Source: Kushneria phosphatilytica
GTDB taxonomy: Bacteria; Pseudomonadota; Gammaproteobacteria; Pseudomonadales; Halomonadaceae
Direction: 5' to 3'
Assembly: GCF_008247605.1 (NCBI RefSeq)
Contig: NZ_CP043420.1
Coordinates: 620,001-684,000 of the forward strand
Length of the DNA stretch: 64,000 bases
Shown here: one piece after another, positions 35,134-44,406 of the stretch
Layout: every line of letters begins with the position of its first letter
Position numbering within the stretch: the first letter of the stretch is position 1
Made by a program: the position numbers and the translations under genes
The notes under the pieces: model-generated
Seen by the model: the letters and a program-made list of their open reading frames with translations, nothing else
Databases searched by the model: none
What the model was told of the DNA's origin: nothing

Positions 35134-38079
35134 ATGTCGCTCGAGATCGCGCTCGCCATCCTGCCCGAAGACCTTCAAAAGCCGGTTCGGGAAACCCTTT
35201 CCCAACTGGACGAAGCGCTGTGTGCCGGGCTTGGTGAGAACCGATTACGCGAACTGGTCACGGTACTGGCCGGGTCGGTCTTCGTGGGTGAGGCATTGCG
35301 TCGGGACCCTCAGCTGATTGGTCGCCTGGAAGCGGGTGACGAGCTGGAACGGGCGCCTGCCAGCGCGCAGTTGAGCAAATGGCTGGAGGCGGCACTGGTT
35401 GAAGTCGAGGATGAGGCCGGCATGCACTCGGCGCTGCGGCGGTTCAGGCGTGATCGGATGGTCGGCATCATCTGGCGGGATCGCAACGACCGCGCGGATG
35501 CCTGGGTGACCGCTGCGGCCGTTTCACGGCTGGCCGAAGTTTGCGTCGAAGTAGCCCTGCAGTGGTGTGAACGCCATTATGAGGCGCGCTGGGGCCTCCC
35601 GAGTCCGGATGAAGAGGGGCGGCCCCAGCGCCTGGTGGTCTTTGGCATGGGCAAGCTGGGGGCAGGCGAACTGAATCTTTCCTCGGATATCGATCTGATC
35701 CTTGCCTATCCGGAGAAGGGCGAGACCGTTGGTGGCCGGCGCTGTCTGGATCATCAGGAGTATTTTACCCGCCTGGGTCAGAAACTGATCAATGCGCTGG
35801 ATGCCATTACCGAAGACGGTTTTGTCTTTCGTGTCGACATGCGCCTTCGTCCGCTGGGCGAGGGTGGCCCGCTGGTGGGCAGTTTCAACACACTGATCAA
35901 TTACTATCAGGATCAGGGGCGTGAGTGGGAGCGCTATGCGATGCTCAAGGCGCGCCCCGTGGCCGGTGACGTGGCCGCTGGCCGGGAGTTGCTCGAAACC
36001 CTGCGTCCTTTCGTCTATCGACGCTATATCGATTTCGGCGCGATCGAATCACTGCGCGAGATGAAGACGCTGATCAATCGTGAAGTGCGACGTCGCGGTC
36101 GCGAGGATGACATCAAACTGGGTGCCGGCGGCATCCGGGAAGCAGAGTTTGTGGTGCAGGCCTTTCAGTTGATCCGTGGGGGGCAGATGACAGAACTGCA
36201 GACCCCTTCGTTGCATCAGGCGCTGAGCCAGCTTGTGGCGCTCGACATGATGGGGCGTCGCGATGCCGAGTCGCTCGAGGCCGATTATGTCTTTTTGCGT
36301 GATCTCGAGCACGCCCTTCAGGCATTGCACGACCGCCAGACCCAGACGTTGCCCGAGGATGCGCTGGAGCGCAGTCGGCTGGCTTTTGCGCTGGGCGCGG
36401 ATGACTGGACAGCACTTTGCGAACGCCTTGACGAAGTGCGCCAGCGTGTCCGCCAGCACTTTGACAGTGTTATTGCCCCGGAGGATGAGGCAGGGGAAGG
36501 CAGCGAAGAAACGTCGCTCAGCGAGTGGCGGGCATTGTGGCAGTCGGCACTGGATGAGGAGCAGGCCCTGGCGCTGCTCGATGAGCACGGTTTCAGTGAT
36601 GCCAATGGGGCGCTGCGCCGTATCCGTCAGCTGCGCGACTCGCGGACGGTTACCACCATGCAGCGGATCGGCTTCGAGCGGCTGGAGGCGCTGATGCCAT
36701 CGCTGTTTGCGACCGTGGCCGAGGTCGATAATCCCGATGTGACGCTGGAGCGTGTACTGACCCTGATCGAAGCCGTACTGCGTCGCACGGCTTATCTCTC
36801 CCTGCTGCGGGAAAACCCCGGTGCGCTGACGCAGTTCGTCAATTTATGCGCTGCCAGCGCCTGGATTGCCGAGCAGTTGGCGCGGCATCCAATGCTGCTG
36901 GACGAGCTGCTTGATCCGCGCACACTTTATTCGCCGGCTGAACGCGATCAGCTCGACGAAGAGTTGCGCAGCCGTCTGGCGCGGCTGGCGGAGGATGACG
37001 AAGAGGCGCAGATGGAGGCGCTGCGGCACTTCCGGCATGCTCAGATTCTCAGTGTGGCGGCGTCCGATATTGCCGGCGCACGGACTCTGATGCATGTCAG
37101 CGACTACCTTACCCTGATCGCCGAAGTGGTACTGCAGGCGGTCGTACGCATTGCCTGGCGAGCGCTGACGCGCAAGTATGGCCATCCCCAGGCGCGGGCT
37201 GATCGACCCACGGCAGACAGTGATGACGAAGTGGCCGATTTCCTGGTCGTGGGCTATGGCAAGCTTGGCGGTATCGAGATGGGTTATGGCTCGGATCTCG
37301 ATCTGGTTTTCCTGCATGATGCCGAGCCCCAGGGGCAGACCGATGGCCCTCGGAAAATCGATAACAGTATTTTCTTTACCCGCCTGGGGCAGCGCATCAT
37401 CCACATGCTGACCACCACCACGCCGGCTGGTGTGCTCTACGAAGTCGACATGCGTCTGCGTCCCTCTGGCGCCTCGGGGCTGCTGGTGTCAACGCTGGAA
37501 GCTTTCGCCGATTATCAGCGTCATCAGGCCTGGACCTGGGAGCATCAGGCGCTGGTGCGCGCCCGGGCGGTAGCCGGTAGTCAGGCGCTGGCGGCGCGCT
37601 TCGATGAGGTGCGCCGGGAAATTCTCTCCCGCCCGCGTGATCCGGCCACCCTGCGTGAAGAGGTGCTTTCGATGCGCCAGCGCATGCGTGAGCATCTTGG
37701 CAGCAGCGCCGGTGAGCGACGGGCCGGGCGTTTCCATATCAAGCAGGACCCGGGCGGCATGATCGATATCGAATTCATGAATCAGTATGCCGTACTGGCG
37801 CTGAGCCAGCGTTTTCCGCCACTGATGACCTTCACCGACAACATGCGCATTCTGGAGACGCTGGAGTCCGCCGGTCAGCTCTCTGCCGAAGAGACCCGGG
37901 CACTGCGTACCGCCTGGCTGGATTACCGCAATGCCACTCACCGTGCAGCGCTGACCCGGGCCGGATCACTGGTCGATGCCGAGCGTTTCAGAGGGCATCG
38001 CAATGCTGTCACTGCGCGCTGGCAGGCCCTGTTCGAGACGAGCGCTGAAGCGAACAGCGCTCGTAATGACATCGAATAG
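35134..38079 (+). CDS. glnE: Bifunctional glutamine synthetase adenylyltransferase/deadenylase
   Basis: A 981-residue enzyme (E. coli GlnE 946). It has two nucleotidyltransferase domains: an N-terminal deadenylase with GMGKLGAGELNLSSDIDLI and a C-terminal adenylylase with GYGKLGGIEMGYGSDLDLVF, each with the GxGKLG...SDxDL signature, separated by a helical regulatory region. It adds AMP to, or phosphorolyses AMP from, glutamine synthetase in response to PII and glutamine. Start ATG 35134 has GAGGAG eight bases upstream. Confidence 0.97.
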   Translation: MSLEIALAILPEDLQKPVRETLSQLDEALCAGLGENRLRELVTVLAGSVFVGEALRRDPQLIGRLEAGDELERAPASAQLSKWLEAALVEVEDEAGMHSALRRFRRDRMVGIIWRDRNDRADAWVTAAAVSRLAEVCVEVALQWCERHYEARWGLPSPDEEGRPQRLVVFGMGKLGAGELNLSSDIDLILAYPEKGETVGGRRCLDHQEYFTRLGQKLINALDAITEDGFVFRVDMRLRPLGEGGPLVGSFNTLINYYQDQGREWERYAMLKARPVAGDVAAGRELLETLRPFVYRRYIDFGAIESLREMKTLINREVRRRGREDDIKLGAGGIREAEFVVQAFQLIRGGQMTELQTPSLHQALSQLVALDMMGRRDAESLEADYVFLRDLEHALQALHDRQTQTLPEDALERSRLAFALGADDWTALCERLDEVRQRVRQHFDSVIAPEDEAGEGSEETSLSEWRALWQSALDEEQALALLDEHGFSDANGALRRIRQLRDSRTVTTMQRIGFERLEALMPSLFATVAEVDNPDVTLERVLTLIEAVLRRTAYLSLLRENPGALTQFVNLCAASAWIAEQLARHPMLLDELLDPRTLYSPAERDQLDEELRSRLARLAEDDEEAQMEALRHFRHAQILSVAASDIAGARTLMHVSDYLTLIAEVVLQAVVRIAWRALTRKYGHPQARADRPTADSDDEVADFLVVGYGKLGGIEMGYGSDLDLVFLHDAEPQGQTDGPRKIDNSIFFTRLGQRIIHMLTTTTPAGVLYEVDMRLRPSGASGLLVSTLEAFADYQRHQAWTWEHQALVRARAVAGSQALAARFDEVRREILSRPRDPATLREEVLSMRQRMREHLGSSAGERRAGRFHIKQDPGGMIDIEFMNQYAVLALSQRFPPLMTFTDNMRILETLESAGQLSAEETRALRTAWLDYRNATHRAALTRAGSLVDAERFRGHRNAVTARWQALFETSAEANSARNDIE

Positions 38080-38087
38080 CGGGCAGG

Positions 38088-39038
38088 TTACTGCTCCTGG
38101 CGTGGATCGCGCCCGATCGGATGCGGCTCGCCACGGGCCTTTGCCAGCTCGATCTGGCGCTGGCGCTCGCGTGCGCCGGCACGGGTCTTTTCCGGCAGGC
38201 TGTCATGGCAGTGGGGGCAGCTGACGCCGGGCTCGTAAAAGGGCGACTGACGATCCTCGACCGAGATCGGGCGACGACAGGCATGACACTGATCGAAGTC
38301 CCCCTCCGACAGATCGTGGCGTACCGTGACCCGATCATCGAACACGAAACAGTCGCCTTGCCATTTCGACTGGGCCTCCGGTACTTCCTCGAGATACTTC
38401 AGGATGCCACCCTTGAGGTGATACACCTCCTCGAAACCCTGTTCGAGCATCCAGCTCGACGCTTTCTCGCAGCGAATACCGCCGGTACAGAACATGGCGA
38501 CCCGGCGGTGTTGTGCAGGGTCGTAGTGCTGTTTTACATACTCGGGGAATTCGCGAAACGATTGCGTGCGCGGGTCAACGGCGCCTTCAAAGGAGCCAAT
38601 CTCGACCTCGTACTCGTTACGGGTATCGAGCACCAGCACTTCCGGATCCTCGATCAGGGCATTCCACGCCTGGGGTTCGACGTAGGTGCCGACCTGGCGA
38701 TTGGGATCGACGCCCTCCACACCCATGGTGACGATCTCGCGCTTGAGCTTGACCTTGGTGCGGTGGAAGGGGTGTTCGGAGGTATACGACTCCTTGTGAT
38801 CAATATCCTGCAATCTCGGATCGGCTTTCAGCCAGGCCAGCAGCGCATCGATATTCTCGCGCGTTGCGGCGACGGTGCCATTGATACCTTCCTCGGCGAG
38901 CAGCAAGGTGCCTTTCACCGCGTGTGCGCGCATGACTTCCAGCAACGGCTCGCGCAGCGCCTGGTAGTCGGGCAGGGAGACGAACTTGTATAGCGCTGCC
39001 ACCACAATGGGCGCAGCAGACTCGGTAGCGAGTGACAT
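38088..39038 (-). CDS. trhO: tRNA uridine(34) hydroxylase (rhodanese fold)
   Basis: A 316-residue YceA/TrhO protein. The N-terminal domain ([21 protein letters not shown]) is followed by a rhodanese domain ([16 protein letters not shown], active-site Cys in [13 protein letters not shown]) and a C-terminal zinc-like CxxC pair (CHACRRP, CPHCHDS). TrhO makes 5-hydroxyuridine at position 34 in certain tRNAs, the precursor of cmo5U, in an oxygen-dependent reaction. It ends eight bases from glnE. Confidence 0.94.
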   Translation of the reverse strand: MSLATESAAPIVVAALYKFVSLPDYQALREPLLEVMRAHAVKGTLLLAEEGINGTVAATRENIDALLAWLKADPRLQDIDHKESYTSEHPFHRTKVKLKREIVTMGVEGVDPNRQVGTYVEPQAWNALIEDPEVLVLDTRNEYEVEIGSFEGAVDPRTQSFREFPEYVKQHYDPAQHRRVAMFCTGGIRCEKASSWMLEQGFEEVYHLKGGILKYLEEVPEAQSKWQGDCFVFDDRVTVRHDLSEGDFDQCHACRRPISVEDRQSPFYEPGVSCPHCHDSLPEKTRAGARERQRQIELAKARGEPHPIGRDPRQEQ

Positions 39039-39247
39039 GTGAACTCCTGGCAGTCGCCCGCGTAAAGGGCGGACCGGGATAGTGAATCGGGCTGTCGGCT
39101 CGGGCCGATAGCGGGCCTATTCTACCGGGCGCATTGAAACGGTGCACCCGTCAGCAATGAGAGACGCTGATCGCGTGCGACGGCCATGCTATCGTCATGA
39201 AGCAGGACTGCGAACGACAATTTCCCCGCTGCAGGAGAACCCCGGCC

Positions 39248-40246
39248 GTGCTGAAGACCCCTTATCTGCTGTTTCTGGGCGATGCCCCTGATCCACTGGC
39301 TGCCAAGGTGGCGCAGGGTATACGTGACTGGCGACCGGAATATGCCCTTGGCCAGCTACGCCTGGCGGGTTGTCAGGCGGACATGAAACTGCCGGACATG
39401 AGCGTAGAACAGGCTGTGGCTCAGGGGGCAAAAACGCTGGTGATCGGCGTGGCAAACCGGGGCGGGGTGATCTCCGAAAAGTGGCTGGAAGTGCTTGAGC
39501 AGGCGCTGGCCGCAGGCATGGATATTGCCTCTGGCCTGCACAACCTGCTGCGTGACGAGCCACGGCTGGTTGCGGCTGCCGAGCGCCATGGCAGACAACT
39601 GATCGATGTGCGGGTGCCTCAGGTGAAGTATCCGATTGCCGATGGCAAGCCCCGTGCCGGAAAGCGCTGCCTCGCGGTCGGCACCGATTGCTCGGTAGGC
39701 AAGATGTATACTGCGCTTGCGCTGGACAGCGCGCTGAAAGCGCGCGATGTGAAATCGAGCTTCCGCGCCACCGGTCAGACCGGCATTCTGATCACCGGTG
39801 AAGGTGTGCCGCTTGATGCCGTTGTTGCCGATTTCATGGCCGGCTCGATCGAGTGGCTGACTCCGGCCAATGATGAGGATCACTGGGATATCATCGAAGG
39901 GCAGGGCAGTCTGTTCCATCCTTCCTTTTCGGGGGTGACGCTGGCACTGATTCACGGTGGCCAGCCCGATGCCCTGATTCTCTGTCATGAGCCGACTCGC
40001 ACTCATATGCGCGGCCTGCCCGAGTATGCGCTACCGAGTCTCGAGCAGCTGCGTGAGACCGCACTGACCATGGCGCGGATCGTCAATCCTTCCTGCCGGG
40101 TCATTGGCGTGTCGGTCAATACGGCGGGGCTGGACGAGCAGGAGGCCGAACGGTATCTCGCTGACCTGGAGGCCCGGCTCGAACTACCCTGTGTCGATCC
40201 TTTCCGTCAGGGGGCCGATCGTCTGGCCGGGGAGCTGAGCTCATGA
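39248..40246 (+). CDS. dgcN: DUF1611/DgcN family protein (D-glutamate pathway N-acetyltransferase)
   Basis: A 332-residue DUF1611 protein. GTDCSVGKMYTALAL is a P-loop-like segment near residue 140, RATGQTGILITGEGVPLDAV follows, and EGQGSLFHPSFSGVTLALIHG is characteristic. In marine bacteria DgcN has been described with DgcA in a D-glutamate utilisation pathway, DgcN acetylating D-Glu. Here it is coupled by ATGA to a DgcA-like epimerase gene and followed by a D-amino-acid transaminase, which supports the same role. GTG 39248 was chosen for AGGAG ten bases upstream; a longer 17-residue N-terminus looks non-coding. Confidence 0.82.
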   Translation: MLKTPYLLFLGDAPDPLAAKVAQGIRDWRPEYALGQLRLAGCQADMKLPDMSVEQAVAQGAKTLVIGVANRGGVISEKWLEVLEQALAAGMDIASGLHNLLRDEPRLVAAAERHGRQLIDVRVPQVKYPIADGKPRAGKRCLAVGTDCSVGKMYTALALDSALKARDVKSSFRATGQTGILITGEGVPLDAVVADFMAGSIEWLTPANDEDHWDIIEGQGSLFHPSFSGVTLALIHGGQPDALILCHEPTRTHMRGLPEYALPSLEQLRETALTMARIVNPSCRVIGVSVNTAGLDEQEAERYLADLEARLELPCVDPFRQGADRLAGELSS

Positions 40247-41229
40247 GTCGTGTCCGCGTGCATGTCACTGAAGAGGTCTTTCCGCTGGCGGAAGTCTTTA
40301 CCATCTCCCGTGGCTCGCGCAGTGAAGCGCGGGTAGTGCATGTCATTCTTGATGACGGCACTCATCGGGGGCATGGGGAAGGCGTACCTTATAGCCGCTA
40401 TCATGAGACGGTCGACAGCGTGATCGAGACGGTACGTGGTCTGGCCGGTGAGATCGAGCAGGGGCTTGATCGTGAGCAGTTGCAGACCCGACTGCCGCCC
40501 GGCGCGGCGCGCAATGCGCTGGATTGTGCCTTCTGGGATCTGGAGGCCAAACGTACCGGCAAGCCGGTCTGGCATTTGGCCGGGCTTGAAGCGCCGCAGC
40601 CGGAAATCACCGCCTTTACCTTGTCACTGGCCGAGCCATCAAGGATGCGCGAAAAGGCACGTGCTCATGCGCATCGCCCGCTGTTGAAGATCAAGCTGGG
40701 CGGTGAGGGCGATCTGGAGCGGCTGGAAGCGGTACGCGAGGGAGCCCCCTCGGCGCGCATCATCGTCGATGCCAACGAGGGCTGGTCAACGAGCGATTAC
40801 GAGCGACTGGCACCGGTGCTGATGCGTCTTGGCGTGGAAATGGTTGAGCAGCCGTTTCCCGCATCTGACGACAGCGCGCTGGCCTGGCTCGAGCGGACCC
40901 TGCCGGTCTGCGCCGATGAATCCTGCCATGATTGTGCCTCACTCGATCATGTGGCCGGGCGCTATGACATGATCAACATCAAGCTCGACAAGACCGGTGG
41001 TCTGACCGAGGCGCTGGCGCTGCGTGAAGCCGCCCGCGCTGCAGGCTATTCAATCATGGTTGGTTGCATGGTGGGATCATCGCTTTCCATGGCGCCGGCA
41101 TTGCTGGTCGCCCAGGGCGCCAGTGTGGTCGATCTTGACGGACCGCTGCTGTTGGCCGAGGACCGGCCCGGAGGCATGCAGTTCGATGAGACCGGTATTC
41201 ATCCGGCCGACACGGCCCTGTGGGGCTGA
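40243..41229 (+). CDS. dgcA: Enolase-superfamily dipeptide/N-acyl amino acid epimerase (DgcA)
   Basis: A 328-residue muconate-lactonizing-subgroup enzyme. LLKIKLGG gives the first catalytic Lys (KxK), IIVDANEGW, VEQPFP and CADES the three metal carboxylates, and INIKLDKTGG the second Lys on the opposite face, the pattern for two-base epimerases such as L-Ala-D/L-Glu epimerase. In the DgcN-DgcA pathway DgcA interconverts the D and L forms of N-acetylglutamate. Residue-level specificity is not decided by sequence alone; classic muropeptide-dipeptide recycling is the alternative. Confidence 0.84.
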   Translation: MSRVRVHVTEEVFPLAEVFTISRGSRSEARVVHVILDDGTHRGHGEGVPYSRYHETVDSVIETVRGLAGEIEQGLDREQLQTRLPPGAARNALDCAFWDLEAKRTGKPVWHLAGLEAPQPEITAFTLSLAEPSRMREKARAHAHRPLLKIKLGGEGDLERLEAVREGAPSARIIVDANEGWSTSDYERLAPVLMRLGVEMVEQPFPASDDSALAWLERTLPVCADESCHDCASLDHVAGRYDMINIKLDKTGGLTEALALREAARAAGYSIMVGCMVGSSLSMAPALLVAQGASVVDLDGPLLLAEDRPGGMQFDETGIHPADTALWG

Positions 41230-41264
41230 TATGAGCTTGTGGATCGATCTTTCATGGAACAGCG

Positions 41265-42134
41265 ATGAGCAATAATTCCCTGCGTACCGTCTATGTCAAC
41301 GGCGACTATCTGCCGGAAAATGAAGCGCATGTTTCGGTCTTCGATCGCGGTTTTCTGTTCGCCGATGGGGTCTATGAGGTGACCACGGTGCTGGATGGCC
41401 GGCTGGTCGATTTCGGGAACCACATGGCGCGGCTGCATCGTTCGCTGGGTGAGCTCGACATGACCCTGGCCACGGATGATAACGAGCTGCTCGCCATTCA
41501 TCGTGAGCTGGTGCAGCGTAATGGGGTCGATCAGGGATTGGTCTATCTGCAGGTGACCCGCGGGGCCGCCGATCGCGACTTTGTCTATCCCGCCACGGGG
41601 ACGCCGGCCACGCTGGTGCTGTTTACCCAGCATAAACCGCTGCTTGATGCCCCGGCTGCCCGTGATGGGCTGCGTGTAGTCTCGTTGCCCGATCTACGCT
41701 GGAATCGCCGGGATATCAAGACGGTGCAGTTGCTTTATCCTTCGATGGCAAAGATGGAAGCAAAGCGGCGCGGGGCCGACGATGCCTGGCTGATCGAGGG
41801 AGGCCAGGTCACCGAAGGCTCCTCCAGCAATGCCTGGTTGCTCGATCATGAGGACACCCTGGTGACCCGGGCATTGTCGCACTCGATTCTGCCCGGGATT
41901 ACCCGCAGCGCAGTGATGGCCTTCGCCGAGGAGCAGGGCATGCGGGTCGAGGAACGCGGTTTTACCATTGATGAGGCAAAGGCTGCGCGCGCTGCTTTCG
42001 TTACCTCGGCGACCTCGTTTGTCACCCCGGTAGTCGAAATCGATGGGCAACCGATCGGCGATGGTCGGCCGCTGCCGGCGATTACCCGACTGCGTGAACG
42101 CTTTATTGAAGAGAGTCGCCGGCGCGCGATCTGA
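41265..42134 (+). CDS. dat: D-amino-acid transaminase (class IV PLP enzyme)
   Basis: A 289-residue class IV aminotransferase. The PLP Lys is Lys152 in RRDIKTVQLL, and SVFDRGFLFADGVYEVT with EGSSSNAWLL and ITRSAVMAFAEEQGM match the Dat group. The SRGxxFADG-type loop and the IKTVQLLYPS context favour a D-amino-acid over a branched-chain enzyme. With dgcN-dgcA it can pass amino groups from D-amino acids to 2-oxoglutarate, making D-glutamate, which the other two enzymes could convert to the L form. It starts 35 bases after dgcA. Confidence 0.86.
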   Translation: MSNNSLRTVYVNGDYLPENEAHVSVFDRGFLFADGVYEVTTVLDGRLVDFGNHMARLHRSLGELDMTLATDDNELLAIHRELVQRNGVDQGLVYLQVTRGAADRDFVYPATGTPATLVLFTQHKPLLDAPAARDGLRVVSLPDLRWNRRDIKTVQLLYPSMAKMEAKRRGADDAWLIEGGQVTEGSSSNAWLLDHEDTLVTRALSHSILPGITRSAVMAFAEEQGMRVEERGFTIDEAKAARAAFVTSATSFVTPVVEIDGQPIGDGRPLPAITRLRERFIEESRRRAI

Positions 42135-42282
42135 ACAGGGAGTCGTCCGGGATCGTGTCATGGACGATAGAGACCGGTCAGCCTCCCTGCTCGCCATTTC
42201 GACTGCGCTCGCAACTCTATTGCTTTCTTCTCGCGCGAGCGCAATCACGCACGATTTTACACCGTGGCTGCGTCACTGAGTG

Positions 42283-43170
42283 TCAGACGGTAGGCGTCCA
42301 GACGTGGGGCAGAAAGCGGTACCCGTCCCCATCACGCACGATGTGGCCTATTCCGGGGAAGTCGATGTGATGCCCGGCGATCAGCTGCTGCTGCTCACTG
42401 ACCTCTTCAAGCAGGGCTTCACGGGTGCGGCGCGCCTGGTCGCCGTCGACATCGAACAGCACGCCGGCCTCGGGACGAGCCAGCTGAATGTGCGGCAGGT
42501 GCACGATATCGCCCCAGATCAGCAGGGAGTCACCGTTGGATTCAACCCGGTAGCCGCTGTGATCGGGGGTATGCCCCGGGAGCGGCACGCGAGTAATGCC
42601 GGGTATGACCGCGTTGCCGTCCAGACGCTCGGTGCGGGCCTCAATGGCACCAAGAATGCGCCGTGCGGCGGCAAAATGTTGCTGCACGGCTTCACTAATG
42701 CCTTCGGGCTCTTTACCCAGCCAGAAATCCAGTTCACCACCAGGGACATGCACGGTGGCGTTGGGGAAGACAGGCTGGTCATCGCTGTTGATCAGCCCAC
42801 CAATGTGATCGGGGTGCACATGAGTGAGCAGCACATCATCGATGGCTTCCGGGAGCACACCGATCTCCGCCAGTGCTGCGTTCATGCGACCGCTCTCTTC
42901 ACCGGCAAAGACACCGAAGCCGGTATCGATGAGCACCAGTCGATCTTCGAGCCACAGCAGATAGGCATTAAGCGTAATGTGTGGGGGATCGGCACGCAGA
43001 CTGCGTTCATGCAGGCCGGCGGCAGTCTCTGCATCAAGATTCTGTATCAGCCCCAGTGAGCCGGTCATCCAGGCATCCTGTAATGTGGTGACCACAATAT
43101 CGCCGATAGCGATGTGATGCGCGCCGGTGGACTGGAGCCGAGGGCGGGGGAGCTCGCTGTTGCCTGTCAT
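42283..43170 (-). CDS. Metallo-beta-lactamase-fold hydrolase
   Basis: A 295-residue protein with THVHPDHIGG, PLPGHTPDHSGY and the metal Asp in IWGDIVH, then AGHHIDFPGIGH. The HxHxDH motif with this spacing is common in quorum-quenching lactonases and organophosphate-hydrolase-like enzymes. No signal peptide is seen. Substrate unknown. It is convergent with dat, with 148 bases between that hold no further gene. Confidence 0.83.
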   Translation of the reverse strand: MTGNSELPRPRLQSTGAHHIAIGDIVVTTLQDAWMTGSLGLIQNLDAETAAGLHERSLRADPPHITLNAYLLWLEDRLVLIDTGFGVFAGEESGRMNAALAEIGVLPEAIDDVLLTHVHPDHIGGLINSDDQPVFPNATVHVPGGELDFWLGKEPEGISEAVQQHFAAARRILGAIEARTERLDGNAVIPGITRVPLPGHTPDHSGYRVESNGDSLLIWGDIVHLPHIQLARPEAGVLFDVDGDQARRTREALLEEVSEQQQLIAGHHIDFPGIGHIVRDGDGYRFLPHVWTPTV

Positions 43171-43489
43171 TCCGCGGGTCCTGTAACAATCCTGTTCGAA
43201 TGGATAAGAGGGGCTGGCGCCCCGCCGGAGTGTTTGACAGCTTAGCGGGCGAGTGGTTTGGAGTCACGTTCAGTCTGGTTTCAGCATGGCTGGCGCTTCA
43301 GGTATAAAGCGTTGATTCGTGCGGGACGCCTGAAGGTGGTTGGCTCTTCGAAAAGATATCGCGCATTGCGTCATCCTTCATCCCGGCAGAGTGTGAACCG
43401 GGGTTGTCATTCTCCACCCCGGTGAAGAAAGTTGTTTTTAACTTCCTGTTTTTAAAGAGGTTGTTCCAGGTTTATGGTTGTCGAGAAGT
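43171..43489. other. Gene-free region upstream of the Mn riboswitch
   Basis: No ORF with coding character. It holds an 8-bp hairpin, ACCGGGGT (43397-43404) with ACCCCGGT (43416-43423), then a T-rich stretch that probably contains the promoter of the downstream riboswitch. I could not fix clear -35/-10 boxes. Confidence 0.5.
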
Positions 43490-43665
43490 AAGCGGTGCGC
43501 TAAGGTAACCCCCGCTGTGGGGGAGTAGTCGCTTCGTACGCACCGGCTGGCGTGTACGGAGATACCTGTCAACATCTTCAACGCTGTCGCGAATGGCGTT
43601 GTGGCCGGTATGATCGAATCGCTTGTGCGATACGCTCTGACGAGACCCGGGGCATGCCGACCCGC
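43490..43665 (+). ncRNA. yybP-ykoY manganese riboswitch
   Basis: Bases 43518-43529 read GTGGGGGAGTAG, the family's conserved GGGGAGUAG element. Further on come CTGTCAACATC (43566-43576), matching the internal UCAACA-type loop element, and CTCTGACGAGACC (43635-43647), the conserved GACGAGACC near the 3' side. Paired arms such as GTACGCACC...GGCGTGTAC sit between. It ends ~40 bases before a GDT1/TMEM165 Mn-exporter gene, a typical partner. Mn2+ binding would raise expression of the exporter. Boundaries are approximate. Confidence 0.85.
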
Positions 43666-43703
43666 TTGTATGTAATGAGCGGGCATTCGACCCGGGAGAT
43701 GTG

Positions 43704-44276
43704 ATGGTGCAGGCTCTGCTCGTTTCCTTCGGCTCCGTGGCGCTGGCCGAACTGGGGGACAAGACCCAGATTCTGGCGCTATTGCTGGCCATTCGTTTTC
43801 GTCGTCCCTGGCCGATCTTCTGGGGCATCCTGAGCTCGTCGATTCTGAACCATGCCGTTTCGGCCTGGCTTGGGGGCGCGCTCTCTTCGCTGATCGACCG
43901 GCATTCGCTCGATGTCATGACCGGATTTGCGTTTATCGCCATCGGGTTGTGGATGCTCAAGCCGGATGATGATCCGGAACTCACCGAAGAGCGTTTGCGA
44001 CTGGGCGTTTTCGGCTCGGCTTTTGTCCTGTTCACGGTCGCCGAGCTGGGCGACAAGACCCAGTTTGCCACTATTCTGCTGGGCGCCCGTTTTCACGACT
44101 TCCCCATGGTCACCCTGGGCTCGACGCTGGGCATGATGGTCGCCAATACACCGGTATTGTGGCTGGGCGCCCGTTTTGCCGAGCGGTTGCCTGTTCGGCC
44201 GATTCATATTGCCTCGACCCTGTTGTTTATCGCCCTGGGTGGGTGGACGCTGGCCGGCGCAGCCGGTTTGGCCTGA
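43704..44276 (+). CDS. GDT1/TMEM165 (UPF0016) family manganese exporter
   Basis: A 190-residue membrane protein with six helices in two repeats, each carrying ELGDKTQ (residues ~16-22 and ~116-122), the E-x-G-D-K-[ST] signature of the UPF0016 cation/Ca2+/Mn2+ exchanger family. Together with the yybP-ykoY riboswitch directly upstream, manganese export is the likely role. ATG 43704 has GGGAG six bases upstream. The next gene starts 130 bases later. Confidence 0.9.
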   Translation: MVQALLVSFGSVALAELGDKTQILALLLAIRFRRPWPIFWGILSSSILNHAVSAWLGGALSSLIDRHSLDVMTGFAFIAIGLWMLKPDDDPELTEERLRLGVFGSAFVLFTVAELGDKTQFATILLGARFHDFPMVTLGSTLGMMVANTPVLWLGARFAERLPVRPIHIASTLLFIALGGWTLAGAAGLA

Positions 44277-44406
44277 TCGCACCTGGGGGCTGAATTCGAC
44301 ATGGCTGGAGGATCGAGCAAAACATCGAGAGAAACCAATACGGTATATCCGACACTTCTCGCCCATGCTTGAGGGTGATTTCAATACCCGTCCATGAGGA
44401 GGCGTT

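Noticed and set aside
43611..43625. TGATCGAATCGCTTG, resembling the lar operator
   Set aside because: Only the left half matches, and it lies inside the manganese riboswitch.
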